Notes under the pieces: model-generated
Seen by the model: only the letters and a program-made list of their open reading frames with translations
Told to the model about the DNA's origin: nothing
Database searches by the model: none
Translations under genes and position numbers: made by a program
In this document: positions 1 through 6,414 of the stretch, in pieces
How positions within the stretch are numbered: position 1 is the stretch's first letter
Layout: each line of letters begins with the position of its first letter
DNA from: Stenotrophomonas oahuensis
Lineage (GTDB): Bacteria; Pseudomonadota; Gammaproteobacteria; Xanthomonadales; Xanthomonadaceae
Direction: 5' to 3'
Length of the DNA stretch: 64,000 bases
Assembly: GCF_031834595.1 (NCBI RefSeq)
Contig: NZ_CP115541.1
Coordinates: 4,458,501-4,522,500, forward strand

Positions 1-120
1 TACGTGGATGGCGCAGGCCAATGCACGATTGGAGAGGCGGCGCGGCCGCATGAAGTCGTCGCGCAGGATTTCCCCAGGATGTAGCGGCGGCGTTGGTTCG
101 CTGGATGGTGTGGAGCTCAT
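1..120 (-). CDS. HigA-like XRE antitoxin, N-terminal part (runs off window)
   Basis: Reading the minus strand from an ATG at 120 gives 40 codons that stay open to the window edge. The translation contains PLHPGEILRDDF followed by RRLSNRALACAIHV. This matches the N-terminus of HigA/VapI-type antitoxins, where a HPGEIL(R/K)E(D/E)F motif precedes a Cro/C1 helix-turn-helix. An AGAGAA ribosome-binding sequence lies just upstream. HigA proteins normally follow a HigB toxin gene, but the upstream stretch 121-351 holds only an inverted repeat, so either the partner lies beyond the edge or this is a solo antitoxin. The family call rests on the motif; the C-terminal half is not visible. Confidence 0.75.
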   Translation of the reverse strand, partial: MSSTPSSEPTPPLHPGEILRDDFMRPRRLSNRALACAIHV

Positions 121-153
121 AGTGTTCTCTGCAAACGCGGGCGGTGGGTTGGA

Positions 154-300
154 GGTAGCGTCGGTCGACAGACGACCGCCGATAACAACCATCGCTGCTG
201 TAACGCATGACCATCGAACGGGGATGCGCTTCTCCGTTCCAGGTCATGCCCTACCGCGCCAATCACCGTTATCGGCGGTCGTCTGTCGAGCGACCCTACC
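154..300. repeat. 33-bp GTAG inverted repeat pair
   Basis: Arms at 154-186 and 268-300 are inverted copies matching at 31 of 33 positions, separated by 81 bp. Each arm begins GGTAG at its outer end and contains the TCGACAGACGAC motif found in other intergenic repeats of this window (2903, 44565, 55571, 56300). This is a paired GTAG (SMAG-type) palindromic repeat between the HigA-like start and the small gene ending at 352. Confidence 0.85.
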
Positions 301-351
301 GGCGGGTTTCCGGTGCGGTGCAAAACTCCGGTGTGAGGTGCAACGAAACGC

Positions 352-660
352 TCAATCACGCCCAAACCCCGGGCTGGCCCAGCCTTCCCTTCGCGCTCGC
401 TGCACTTCATCCTCTTCGCCATACGCCGGCTCCGGCTGACCAATCCCCAACTCATACGCCACATCATCAGACGCCTCCCGAAACGCGTTACTCCACAGCG
501 TGAGATCCACCGCATTCGGATTCTCGCCCAGCTCCACCACGCGCTCCATGAACATCCGGATGGCTTCCGCGGGTGCGTAATGCTCCCGCATCACCACGCC
601 CTTGAACCGGCAACGGAGGTCATCCTCCACCTTCGCCCTAACCCAGACCGGCTTCCTCAT
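352..660 (-). CDS. Small ribbon-helix-helix-like protein (possible antitoxin)
   Basis: This is a 102-aa acidic protein. Residues 5-45 (WVRAKVEDDLRCRFKG, then APAEAIRMFMERVVE) have the spacing of RelB/DinJ-type ribbon-helix-helix DNA-binding domains: a short strand with alternating charged residues, a helix, then a second helix rich in M/V/E. The C-terminal half has no family I recognise. Its ATG lies inside the end of the upstream SymE-like gene (4-bp ATGA overlap at 657-660), so the two are translationally coupled. An antitoxin or DNA-binding role is inferred from shape and neighbour; a plain hypothetical protein remains possible. Confidence 0.55.
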   Translation of the reverse strand: MRKPVWVRAKVEDDLRCRFKGVVMREHYAPAEAIRMFMERVVELGENPNAVDLTLWSNAFREASDDVAYELGIGQPEPAYGEEDEVQRARREGWASPGFGRD

Positions 661-1016
661 CGGCGTGCCCTCCGCCGGCGGCGTGGCTGTGGATGATGGC
701 GATACTCGCGCACCTGCGTGTAATGCACCTCGCGCAGCACTTCGGTCGGAATGTGTAGCATGCGGAAGCCGGGCGGATACACCGGCGTGGAGATGATGCG
801 TTCGCCATCAAACTCCACCTTGAACCAGGTGCCCTTGCCCAGTCCCATGTAACGCAGCCAGCGGCCGCGCATCATCATGTACTCGACCCCACCGAGGTCA
901 TCGTCGTAAGGCGGCGGCGGTGGTGTGGGTGGCGTGCCACCACATATCGCGCATCGATGCGCGGGTGCTGCGTTGTTGAACTCGTCTTCGGGTGTGACCA
1001 ACCGTTGCGGTTGCAT
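657..1016 (-). CDS. SymE-like toxin-family protein
   Basis: This 119-aa protein has a central segment (about residues 45-80: MMRGRWLRYMGLGKGTWFKV, then a strand ending in RIISTPV). It resembles the SymE family, whose hallmark is LxGxWLxxAGFxxGxxVxVxV within an AbrB-like fold. E. coli SymE is an SOS-induced protein reported to act on RNA or the nucleoid and is held down by an antisense RNA. The N-terminus has a CAIC pair and a proline run, and the C-terminus is a basic RRRRRARR tail that could bind nucleic acid. A strong GGAGG sits 6 nt before the ATG but is locked in a hairpin (1021-1071). The gene overlaps the next one by 4 bp. The family assignment is by motif only. Confidence 0.6.
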   Translation of the reverse strand: MQPQRLVTPEDEFNNAAPAHRCAICGGTPPTPPPPPYDDDLGGVEYMMMRGRWLRYMGLGKGTWFKVEFDGERIISTPVYPPGFRMLHIPTEVLREVHYTQVREYRHHPQPRRRRRARR

Positions 1017-1020
1017 GGCA

Positions 1021-1071
1021 AACCTCCTGCAGAGTGCGACCCCTGCCGGAATGGCGAGGGGTCGGGAGGTT
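1021..1071 (-). promoter_or_regulatory. 5'-UTR hairpin occluding the SymE-like ribosome binding site
   Basis: In minus-strand mRNA order, AACCTCC (1071-1065) and CGACCCCT (1064-1057) pair with AGGGGTCG (1044-1037) and GGAGGTT (1027-1021), with a 9-nt one-sided bulge. The last arm contains the GGAGG Shine-Dalgarno placed 6 nt before the ATG at 1016. All 15 pairs are Watson-Crick. Folding should block ribosome entry. Confidence 0.7.
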
Positions 1072-1488
1072 AGAACCGCGAGAACAAAAGAAGAACGGCG
1101 GGCATATTCCCCCTTCTCAGGGGTGTTTTATTAGCCACCCTCCCGACGCAGGACGTACATTCCAACGCAGGACAACATGTTCTTTGTTCTCGGAGATTCT
1201 ACGCTCCGGGGCCTACCCTGCAGGAAACAATCACCGAAAAAAACAGGCAATTGCGAAAGGATGGTGTCGTGTTTCGCGCGCACGATCAAATGGTGCGACG
1301 CATTTGGCGCGGTGTCATTTCGAAACGCGTGTGGCAGTAAGGCACAGTGTTCGGCGGTGATGCAGGTGATGCGCGGTGGTGGATCTTTGATTGTGTGATG
1401 TGCGTGCGCGTTTCGTTGCGTGTGACGCTGCGCGTTCGTGCCGTGTGCGTCACGGGTGCGTGGGAAGGGGCGTGCTTCGATCAGGCGT
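1072..1488. other. Intergenic stretch without a supported gene
   Basis: Between the SymE-like leader and the split repeat I find no credible coding region; the short open frames lack ribosome-binding sequences and family features. A small CCCC-TTCTCA-GGGG hairpin followed by TGTTTTATT lies near 1110-1130 and could act as a plus-strand terminator. It probably also carries the promoter of the minus-strand SymE-like gene, which I cannot place. Confidence 0.5.
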
Positions 1489-1523
1489 TCATGCGTTAAA
1501 GAGTGTTGGCCATTTCACGGCGA

Positions 1524-2894
1524 GGGACTGTCAGGAATTTTGTGTTCGGGCATAACATGTTGAAAAGGATCATGTATGCCACCCAAGAAAATGACCGCCA
1601 AGGCCGCTGCCCGTCAGCTGCCTACCCTGCCTGCCGAGCTCGTTGAGCAGCTTGCCAACGGAGCGACGACCGCGGGCGAGATCCTGGACATCACCACAGC
1701 CCTGAAAAAGGCCTTGATTGAGCGGGCACTGAAGGGCGAGCTGGGCCATCACCTGGGGTACCCACCCGGAAGCGAGCGACCGGAATCGACCGGCAATCAG
1801 CGAAATGGAACGTCCAGCAAAACCGTTCTGACTGAGGATGGCCCCCTGCGACTGGACGTTCCCCGGGACCGGGATGGCAGCTTCCAGCCCATCCTGATTC
1901 CCAAGCACGAGCGGCGTTTCACTGGTTTTGACGACAAGATCGTCGCGATGTACGCGCGCGGAATGAGCGTCCGCGACATCCGCGCGTTTCTGTCTGAACA
2001 GTATGGAACAGACGTGTCGGCGGACTTCATCAGCTCGGTGACCGACGAGGTTCTGGAAGAGATTTCGGCGTGGCAGACGCGTCCGCTGGAGCTGATGTAT
2101 CCGGTGGTGTTCTTTGATGCCCTGCGCGTCAAGGTGCGTGACGAGGGCGTAGTGCGCAACAAAGCGATCTATCTGGCATTAGGCGTTCTACCTGATGGAA
2201 GTCGCGACATCCTGGGCATCTGGATCGAGAACACAGAAGGGGCCAAGTTCTGGATGAAGGTCTTCAACGACCTCAAGACGCGCGGCGTGGAGGACGTACT
2301 GATAGCGGTGACCGATGGCCTTAAAGGCATGCCCGAGGCGCTGGCGGCGGTCTACCCAGCGACCACTCTCCAGACCTGCATCGTGCATCTCATCCGCAAC
2401 AGCTTGGACTACGCCGGCTGGAAGGATCGAAGGGCTCTCGCAGCCGAGCTGAAGCCCATCTACCAGGCCATCAATGCAGAGTCCGCCGAACAGGCCCTGG
2501 AAGCGCTGGAGGCCTCGCCGCTGGGCAAACGCTACCCCTCGGCGCCCCAGGCATGGCGACGGTCATGGGACCGCGTCATACCCTTCTTCGCGTTTCCACC
2601 TGAGATCCGTCGTGTCATCTACACCACCAACGCCATCGAGAGCGTTAATGCGCAGCTGCGGAAGGTCATCAAAACCCGAGGGCATTTTCCAACTGACGAG
2701 GCGGCGATCAAGCTGATCTGGCTGGGGCTGCGCAACATCACGGCCAACTGGGGAGGCACCAGCCACGGCTGGAAGAACGCGATGAACCAATTTGCCGTAC
2801 TTTACGGGGACCGATTTATCCGGAGCCCGTACTAAGAAGCCGGGCTGTCACAGGGCAGCCCACGTCGCCCGAACACAAAAATACGGACACTCTC
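1524..2894 (+). mobile_element. Intact IS256-family insertion sequence with 8-bp target duplication
   Basis: The element is 1371 bp and carries one transposase gene. Its imperfect terminal inverted repeats (1524-1551 and 2867-2894) match at 23 of 28 positions and share an inner TTTTGTGTTCGGGC. It is flanked by the 8-bp direct repeat CACGGCGA at 1516-1523 and 2895-2902. Intact ends, target duplication and open reading frame suggest a recent and possibly still mobile copy. Confidence 0.93.
1576..2835 (+). CDS. IS256-family (Mutator-type) transposase
   Basis: This is a 419-aa DDE transposase that would cut and move the surrounding element. The protein has the IS256/MULE layout: an N-terminal helical region with the GLGHHLGY-type motif (here GELGHHLGY, near residue 57), then catalytic acidic residues in FFDALRVKV and AVTDGLKGM, and the final Glu in TTNAIESVNAQLRK. 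The length is typical of the family. The start at 1576 is the ATG nearest the left inverted repeat, behind AAAAGGA. The reading frame is undamaged. Confidence 0.95.
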   Translation: MPPKKMTAKAAARQLPTLPAELVEQLANGATTAGEILDITTALKKALIERALKGELGHHLGYPPGSERPESTGNQRNGTSSKTVLTEDGPLRLDVPRDRDGSFQPILIPKHERRFTGFDDKIVAMYARGMSVRDIRAFLSEQYGTDVSADFISSVTDEVLEEISAWQTRPLELMYPVVFFDALRVKVRDEGVVRNKAIYLALGVLPDGSRDILGIWIENTEGAKFWMKVFNDLKTRGVEDVLIAVTDGLKGMPEALAAVYPATTLQTCIVHLIRNSLDYAGWKDRRALAAELKPIYQAINAESAEQALEALEASPLGKRYPSAPQAWRRSWDRVIPFFAFPPEIRRVIYTTNAIESVNAQLRKVIKTRGHFPTDEAAIKLIWLGLRNITANWGGTSHGWKNAMNQFAVLYGDRFIRSPY

Positions 2895-3036
2895 CACGGC
2901 GATCGTCTGTCGACCGATCCCACCAAAGCAGCAAGCAATCCCAGCCCCCCAAATCGCCCGCCCAGTAAAACTACGGGTGCCCCGCGCCCCCAACCGTCGG
3001 ACACTACGCACTCTCTTCCAGCGAACGGGGTGCCCC

Positions 3037-3444
3037 ATGAAGACGCTGCTTCCCTGCGTGTGCGGTTGCCTGATCCTGCTTTCCCCGGCCTACGCACAAC
3101 AGATGGCCACTACCGCTGCCGAACGCTTCGCCACCCTGGACCGCAACGCCGATGGCGAGGTCAGCAAGGACGAGTACGACGGCACCACCCTGTTCCAGGC
3201 GCTGGATGCCGACAACAACAATCGGGTCTCGGTAGAGGAAGTGCAGGCATTCCTCGGACCGGACCGCGACGGTCAGCTCACCGCCGCCGATCGGATCCGC
3301 GTGGCGGACTTCAACGGCGACGGTGAGCTGAGCGATGAAGAGGTACGTCGCGTGGTGGAGATGCGCTTCCAGTCACTGGATACCGACCACGACGAAGTCC
3401 TCACCCTGTCCGAACTGCAGTCCGGGTTCTGGCGTCCGCGCTGA
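3037..3444 (+). CDS. Secreted EF-hand calcium-binding protein
   Basis: Starting at the second in-frame ATG gives 135 aa with a clear signal peptide (MKTLLPCVCGCLILLSPAYA, cleavage after AYA). The mature part carries four EF-hand-type loops: DRNADGEVSKDE, DADNNNRVSVEE, DFNGDGELSDEE and DTDHDEVLTLSE. The first three have good calcium ligands; the fourth is less canonical. The product is therefore probably a small periplasmic calcium-binding protein, whose partner is not evident. It ends 12 bp from the convergent gene at 3456. The longer upstream start would place a non-signal extension ahead of the leader and is unlikely. Confidence 0.85.
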   Translation: MKTLLPCVCGCLILLSPAYAQQMATTAAERFATLDRNADGEVSKDEYDGTTLFQALDADNNNRVSVEEVQAFLGPDRDGQLTAADRIRVADFNGDGELSDEEVRRVVEMRFQSLDTDHDEVLTLSELQSGFWRPR

Positions 3445-3455
3445 GGCTCAGAGCT

Positions 3456-3974
3456 TCACGTCGGAATCGCCTGCTGACGGCTGAGCGATGCCACGCGCAG
3501 GTAGTGCAGGAACTTGCCGATGAACACACCGGTGAAGCCACCGGACACCACCAGGTGGGCAATGCGGAACACGGTGTCGTCGGCCAGCGCCGGAGCTGTG
3601 GCCAGCGCGGCTTCGAAGGCGTACTTGACGATGAAGGTCAGGATCAGCAGCGGCAGCAGCGAGTAATCAGCGGTGCGGTGCAGGTGGCCATCGATGGCGT
3701 CGAAGCTGATGCTCTGGCGGCGAACCAGCAGCCAGCCAATGCCGGCACCGATGGCGATGCCCAGCAGCCACACGCCCCAGGCTTCGATGCTGGCACCGTA
3801 GCGGTGATGCAGGCTCCACAGGCCCCATACGGTGAAAATGGCCGGCACTACGGCCAGCCGGGCCAGCGAGGTTTTCGAGGGTTTCAGCGCGTCGATGCCG
3901 CGCCAGAGCAGGAAGGCCAGGATTGCCCAGACCCAGATCGGGGTGTGGGACGCGAACTGTTGGATCGTATGCAT
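3456..3974 (-). CDS. DUF6622-like inner-membrane protein
   Basis: From the ATG at 3974 the protein is 172 aa and begins MHTIQQFASHTPIWVWAILA. It has four to five hydrophobic segments spread along the whole chain, with R/K-rich turns between them. The SHTPxWVxxxLxxLLWRG opening is typical of the DUF6622 group of small proteobacterial membrane proteins, whose function is unknown. A 12-residue longer start at 4010 exists but weakens the N-terminal match. It is transcribed alone, convergent with the EF-hand gene. Confidence 0.65.
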   Translation of the reverse strand: MHTIQQFASHTPIWVWAILAFLLWRGIDALKPSKTSLARLAVVPAIFTVWGLWSLHHRYGASIEAWGVWLLGIAIGAGIGWLLVRRQSISFDAIDGHLHRTADYSLLPLLILTFIVKYAFEAALATAPALADDTVFRIAHLVVSGGFTGVFIGKFLHYLRVASLSRQQAIPT

Positions 3975-4170
3975 GCGGTCGAACTCCTTCGGTAAGAAAG
4001 AACGAAACACAACGGGGGGCTGACAGCACGCCCCCGCGTACCGTCGGATACGAAATGCTGCGTCGAACGCATGGCGCGAGGGCCGTCATGTCGCCACGCC
4101 ACCTCCCCGGCGGCGGGCCGAAACTGGATCGTAGGTCTGGGGGGTGGGTGGATGCAAGCACCCGCGTTGG

Positions 4171-4737
4171 TTACACCAACTCCAGCAGCTGGGCACTGAC
4201 CCTGTCGAACGGTTCGATGCTCTGCGTGGCGCGGCACATCGCAACCGCGCCTTCCACGCTTGCAATGATCAGCGTTGCCAACGTTGCGGCCTGCGCCGGT
4301 GCGTGCCCTGCTCTCTCCAGCGCCTCGCCCAGCCGCGCTTCCCAACGCGCAAACACCTCGGCGGCGGCATCGCGCACTTCATGCGCCACCGCATCCACCG
4401 GCTCCTCCACCGACGCCGCCAGCACCGGGCAGCCGGCTTGGAACTGCGCACGCAGCAAACGCTCGCGCCACATCGCCAGGAACTGCCGCAGTCCGTCCGC
4501 CGCACCGACCTGCAGCACCCGCTCCAACAAGGCATCCACCTTGTCACCGGCCTGCCGCGTGGCCTTGGCCAGCAGTTCCTGCTTGCCTCCCGGGAAATGG
4601 TGATACGTCGAACCCAACGGCGCGTCAGCCAGCTTGCTCACCTCGCGGATGCTGGTGGCATTGAGCCCTACCCGCGCCAGCATGTCTTCGGCCGCGCTGA
4701 CCACGCGTTGCGGTGCATCGCTATGACGGGGAGACAT
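4171..4737 (-). CDS. TetR-family repressor (LmrA/YxaF type)
   Basis: This is a 188-aa regulator. Residues 10-50 form the TetR helix-turn-helix (SIREVSKLADAPLGSTYHHF, then PGGKQELL). The GSTYHHFPGGKQEL signature is characteristic of the LmrA/YxaF branch. The C-terminal ligand domain is alanine-rich and helical. The ATG at 4737 is preferred because AAGGAG lies 7 nt upstream. The gene is divergent from the thioesterase at 4809, and two near-identical palindromes lie in the 71-bp gap, so it most likely represses itself and its neighbour. The inducer is unknown. Confidence 0.9.
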   Translation of the reverse strand: MSPRHSDAPQRVVSAAEDMLARVGLNATSIREVSKLADAPLGSTYHHFPGGKQELLAKATRQAGDKVDALLERVLQVGAADGLRQFLAMWRERLLRAQFQAGCPVLAASVEEPVDAVAHEVRDAAAEVFARWEARLGEALERAGHAPAQAATLATLIIASVEGAVAMCRATQSIEPFDRVSAQLLELV

Positions 4738-4751
4738 GCCGGGGCTCCTTG

Positions 4752-4769
4752 CTAAGACGGGTGTCATAG
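4752..4769. promoter_or_regulatory. Predicted TetR operator 1
   Basis: CTAAGACGGGTGTCATAG is an imperfect palindrome with half-site TGTCATAG, the same as in operator 2. It lies 15 bp upstream of the tetR ATG. Confidence 0.6.
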
Positions 4770-4785
4770 ATTAGCGTACGCCAGA

Positions 4786-4803
4786 CTATTACACCTGTCA
4801 TAG
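4786..4803. promoter_or_regulatory. Predicted TetR operator 2
   Basis: CTATTACACCTGTCATAG is symmetric at 14 of 18 positions (CTATnACAnnTGTnATAG). It ends 5 bp before the thioesterase ATG and lies 34 bp from operator 1, centre to centre. Confidence 0.7.
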
Positions 4804-4808
4804 AACGT

Positions 4809-5354
4809 ATGAATCTGTGGTTCCGCCTGTTGCTTCTGATGATGCAGAGCCTGTTCCGGCCGAAGCTGACTGCCCCATTCGGGGTGTCGCGCCTGCAGTT
4901 CCGGGTGCTGCCCAATGACCTGGACAGCAACCTGCATATGACCAATGGGCGTTACTGGAACATCTTCGACCTGGGCCGGCTGGACCTGATCCTGCGCATG
5001 GGCCTGGGCCGGGTTGCCCTTCGCGAGAAGTGGGCCCCGATTGTGGGGGCCGGCACCATCCAGTTCCGTCGCGAGCTCAAGCCGTTCCAGCGGTTTACGT
5101 TGGAAACGCGGTTGGCCGGCTGGGTCGGCACACGGGTGATCATGGAGCAGCGGGTGTTGCTGGGCGAGGAGAAAATCGCCACGCGTGCGCTGCTGGTGAC
5201 CGGGATTTACGACCGGCGTAATCGGCGGTTTGTGGGGATGTCGCAGATGATGGCCGCGATTGGGGCGGAAGATGTGCCGTCGCCGCCGTTGAGCAAGGCG
5301 GCGGAGGCGTTGCTGGCGGCGGATGCGGCGTTGAAGGTGGATGACGCGGATTGA
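4809..5354 (+). CDS. Hotdog-fold acyl-CoA thioesterase-like protein
   Basis: The 181-aa protein begins with a short hydrophobic segment (LWFRLLLLMMQSLF). A 4HBT-type hotdog domain follows, with the PNDLDSNLHMTNGRYWNIFDLGR motif region that marks the thioesterase/THEM6-like family; the Asp and the HMTN loop form the usual active-site area. It would hydrolyse an acyl-thioester, but the substrate is unknown. The ATG has no Shine-Dalgarno and the preceding operator ends only 5 bp away, so the transcript may be leaderless. It is probably controlled by the divergent TetR. Confidence 0.8.
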   Translation: MNLWFRLLLLMMQSLFRPKLTAPFGVSRLQFRVLPNDLDSNLHMTNGRYWNIFDLGRLDLILRMGLGRVALREKWAPIVGAGTIQFRRELKPFQRFTLETRLAGWVGTRVIMEQRVLLGEEKIATRALLVTGIYDRRNRRFVGMSQMMAAIGAEDVPSPPLSKAAEALLAADAALKVDDAD

Positions 5355-5385
5355 CCGCCTGCTCTTCGCGGGATGGGATGTGCCC

Positions 5386-5459
5386 GTAGAGCCGGGCTTG
5401 CCCGGCTGCTCTTCGCCGGAAGGATCGCGCCAACGGCAGCCGGGCAAGCCCGGCTCTAC
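5386..5459. repeat. Paired GTAG palindromes
   Basis: GTAGAGCCGGGCTTGCCCGG (from 5386) and its inverted partner ending at 5459 each form a hairpin and together a larger inverted repeat. They lie downstream of the thioesterase and of the convergent gene that ends at 5542, where they could terminate or protect transcripts from both sides. Confidence 0.9.
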
Positions 5460-5541
5460 GGTCATGCATTGCGCGAAGAGCAGACCGGCAAACCCGCCAC
5501 ACTCTCAAGGTCACCCACGCCCAGGGAGATGTGATGCAACA

Positions 5542-6267
5542 TCATGGGGCGCTTCTGCCTTTGGCCGCAGATGCATCCTGCTCATTGAGCGCCATGTAAT
5601 CCTTGCCCCCCACATACAGCACATACTCGAACGTCTGCTGCATGCCGCTGTAGTCGCCGCCCTGGCGCGTGTCGTAGTTGGCACCAACACTCAGGGTGTG
5701 ACGTCCGCGCGGCAATGGCTTCAGCAGCAGCCAGTAGCCGTCTGCCGCTGCCAGTGTGGAGTCCTCGTCGTCAGGATCCATGCGGAAACACCCCTCACTG
5801 CTTACCCGCCGTTTGCTCACATCGTCCAGCAGCTTACCGTCCAGCACGACCACCGCGCTGAGCAGGTTGTCGTTGTTGACGGCTGCGCCGTCCTGCAGCG
5901 AAGCGCAGGTGGCGCTCTCATCAACCCCGTAGCTGATCATGTTGATCACCGGCAACAGCAGGTGCTTGCCTTCGGGAATCACGCATTCCCGCTTCGGCTG
6001 GAATCGACCGTTGGTGCCGGCCAAAAACCAGACCGGGCCTGACTGGCCTACCTGGCAGAACCGGCCATCGGGATCGAGATACGGTGCCACCCATTGGTCG
6101 TCTGCCCAGCGCCACCAGCGGGCGGTCCACTCGGCCAAAGTTACGCCGTCGACCGTTTGGACCATCGGAACCGTGACTGGCGGCTCCTTGGCGCAGGCTG
6201 TCGTTCCCATTCCAGACAACGCCAGCAGCAGCATCTTTCCCAAGTGCCATCCTTTGCTTCTGTGCAT
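5542..6267 (-). CDS. Exported protein of unknown function
   Basis: Starting at 6267 (AGGAG 8 nt upstream) gives 241 aa. The N-terminus has basic residues and a hydrophobic core ending GMGTTACAKE, so it is exported; the Cys could be a lipoprotein site, though TTAC is a poor lipobox. The mature part has VDGVTLAEWTARWWRWA followed by a Gly/Cys segment with CQVGQSGPVWFLAGT. I recognise this pair from a widespread uncharacterised bacterial family. No catalytic motif is visible. The gene is flanked on both sides by GTAG palindromes and seems to be transcribed alone. Confidence 0.7.
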   Translation of the reverse strand: MHRSKGWHLGKMLLLALSGMGTTACAKEPPVTVPMVQTVDGVTLAEWTARWWRWADDQWVAPYLDPDGRFCQVGQSGPVWFLAGTNGRFQPKRECVIPEGKHLLLPVINMISYGVDESATCASLQDGAAVNNDNLLSAVVVLDGKLLDDVSKRRVSSEGCFRMDPDDEDSTLAAADGYWLLLKPLPRGRHTLSVGANYDTRQGGDYSGMQQTFEYVLYVGGKDYMALNEQDASAAKGRSAP

Positions 6268-6335
6268 TCCGTGCTCTCCTGTTGGAGGCATACAGTACCA
6301 GCATCCAATGCATGGGGGTCTGCCGACGCATCAGC

Positions 6336-6409
6336 GTAGAGCCAGGCTTGCCCGGCTGCTGTTGGCGCGATTTGTCCCGCGAAAAGCAGCCGGGCAAGCC
6401 CGGCTCTAC
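6336..6409. repeat. Paired GTAG palindromes
   Basis: Copies at 6336-6359 and 6386-6409 are inverted, with the same arm sequence as the 5386-5459 pair. They lie between the GH92 stop (6415) and the start of the next minus-strand gene (6267). Confidence 0.9.
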
Positions 6410-6414
6410 GGTCG

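Larger units (their letters stand above)
1489..2924. repeat. GTAG-family palindromic repeat interrupted by the IS element
   Basis: The left part 1489-1523 (TCATGCGTT, then GTGTTGG and CATTTCACGGCGA) joins the right part from 2903 (TCGTCTGTCGACCGATC) once the insertion sequence and one target duplication are removed. The joined sequence aligns end to end with intact copies at 44535-44593 and 56259-56317. The repeat therefore predates the insertion. Confidence 0.8.
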
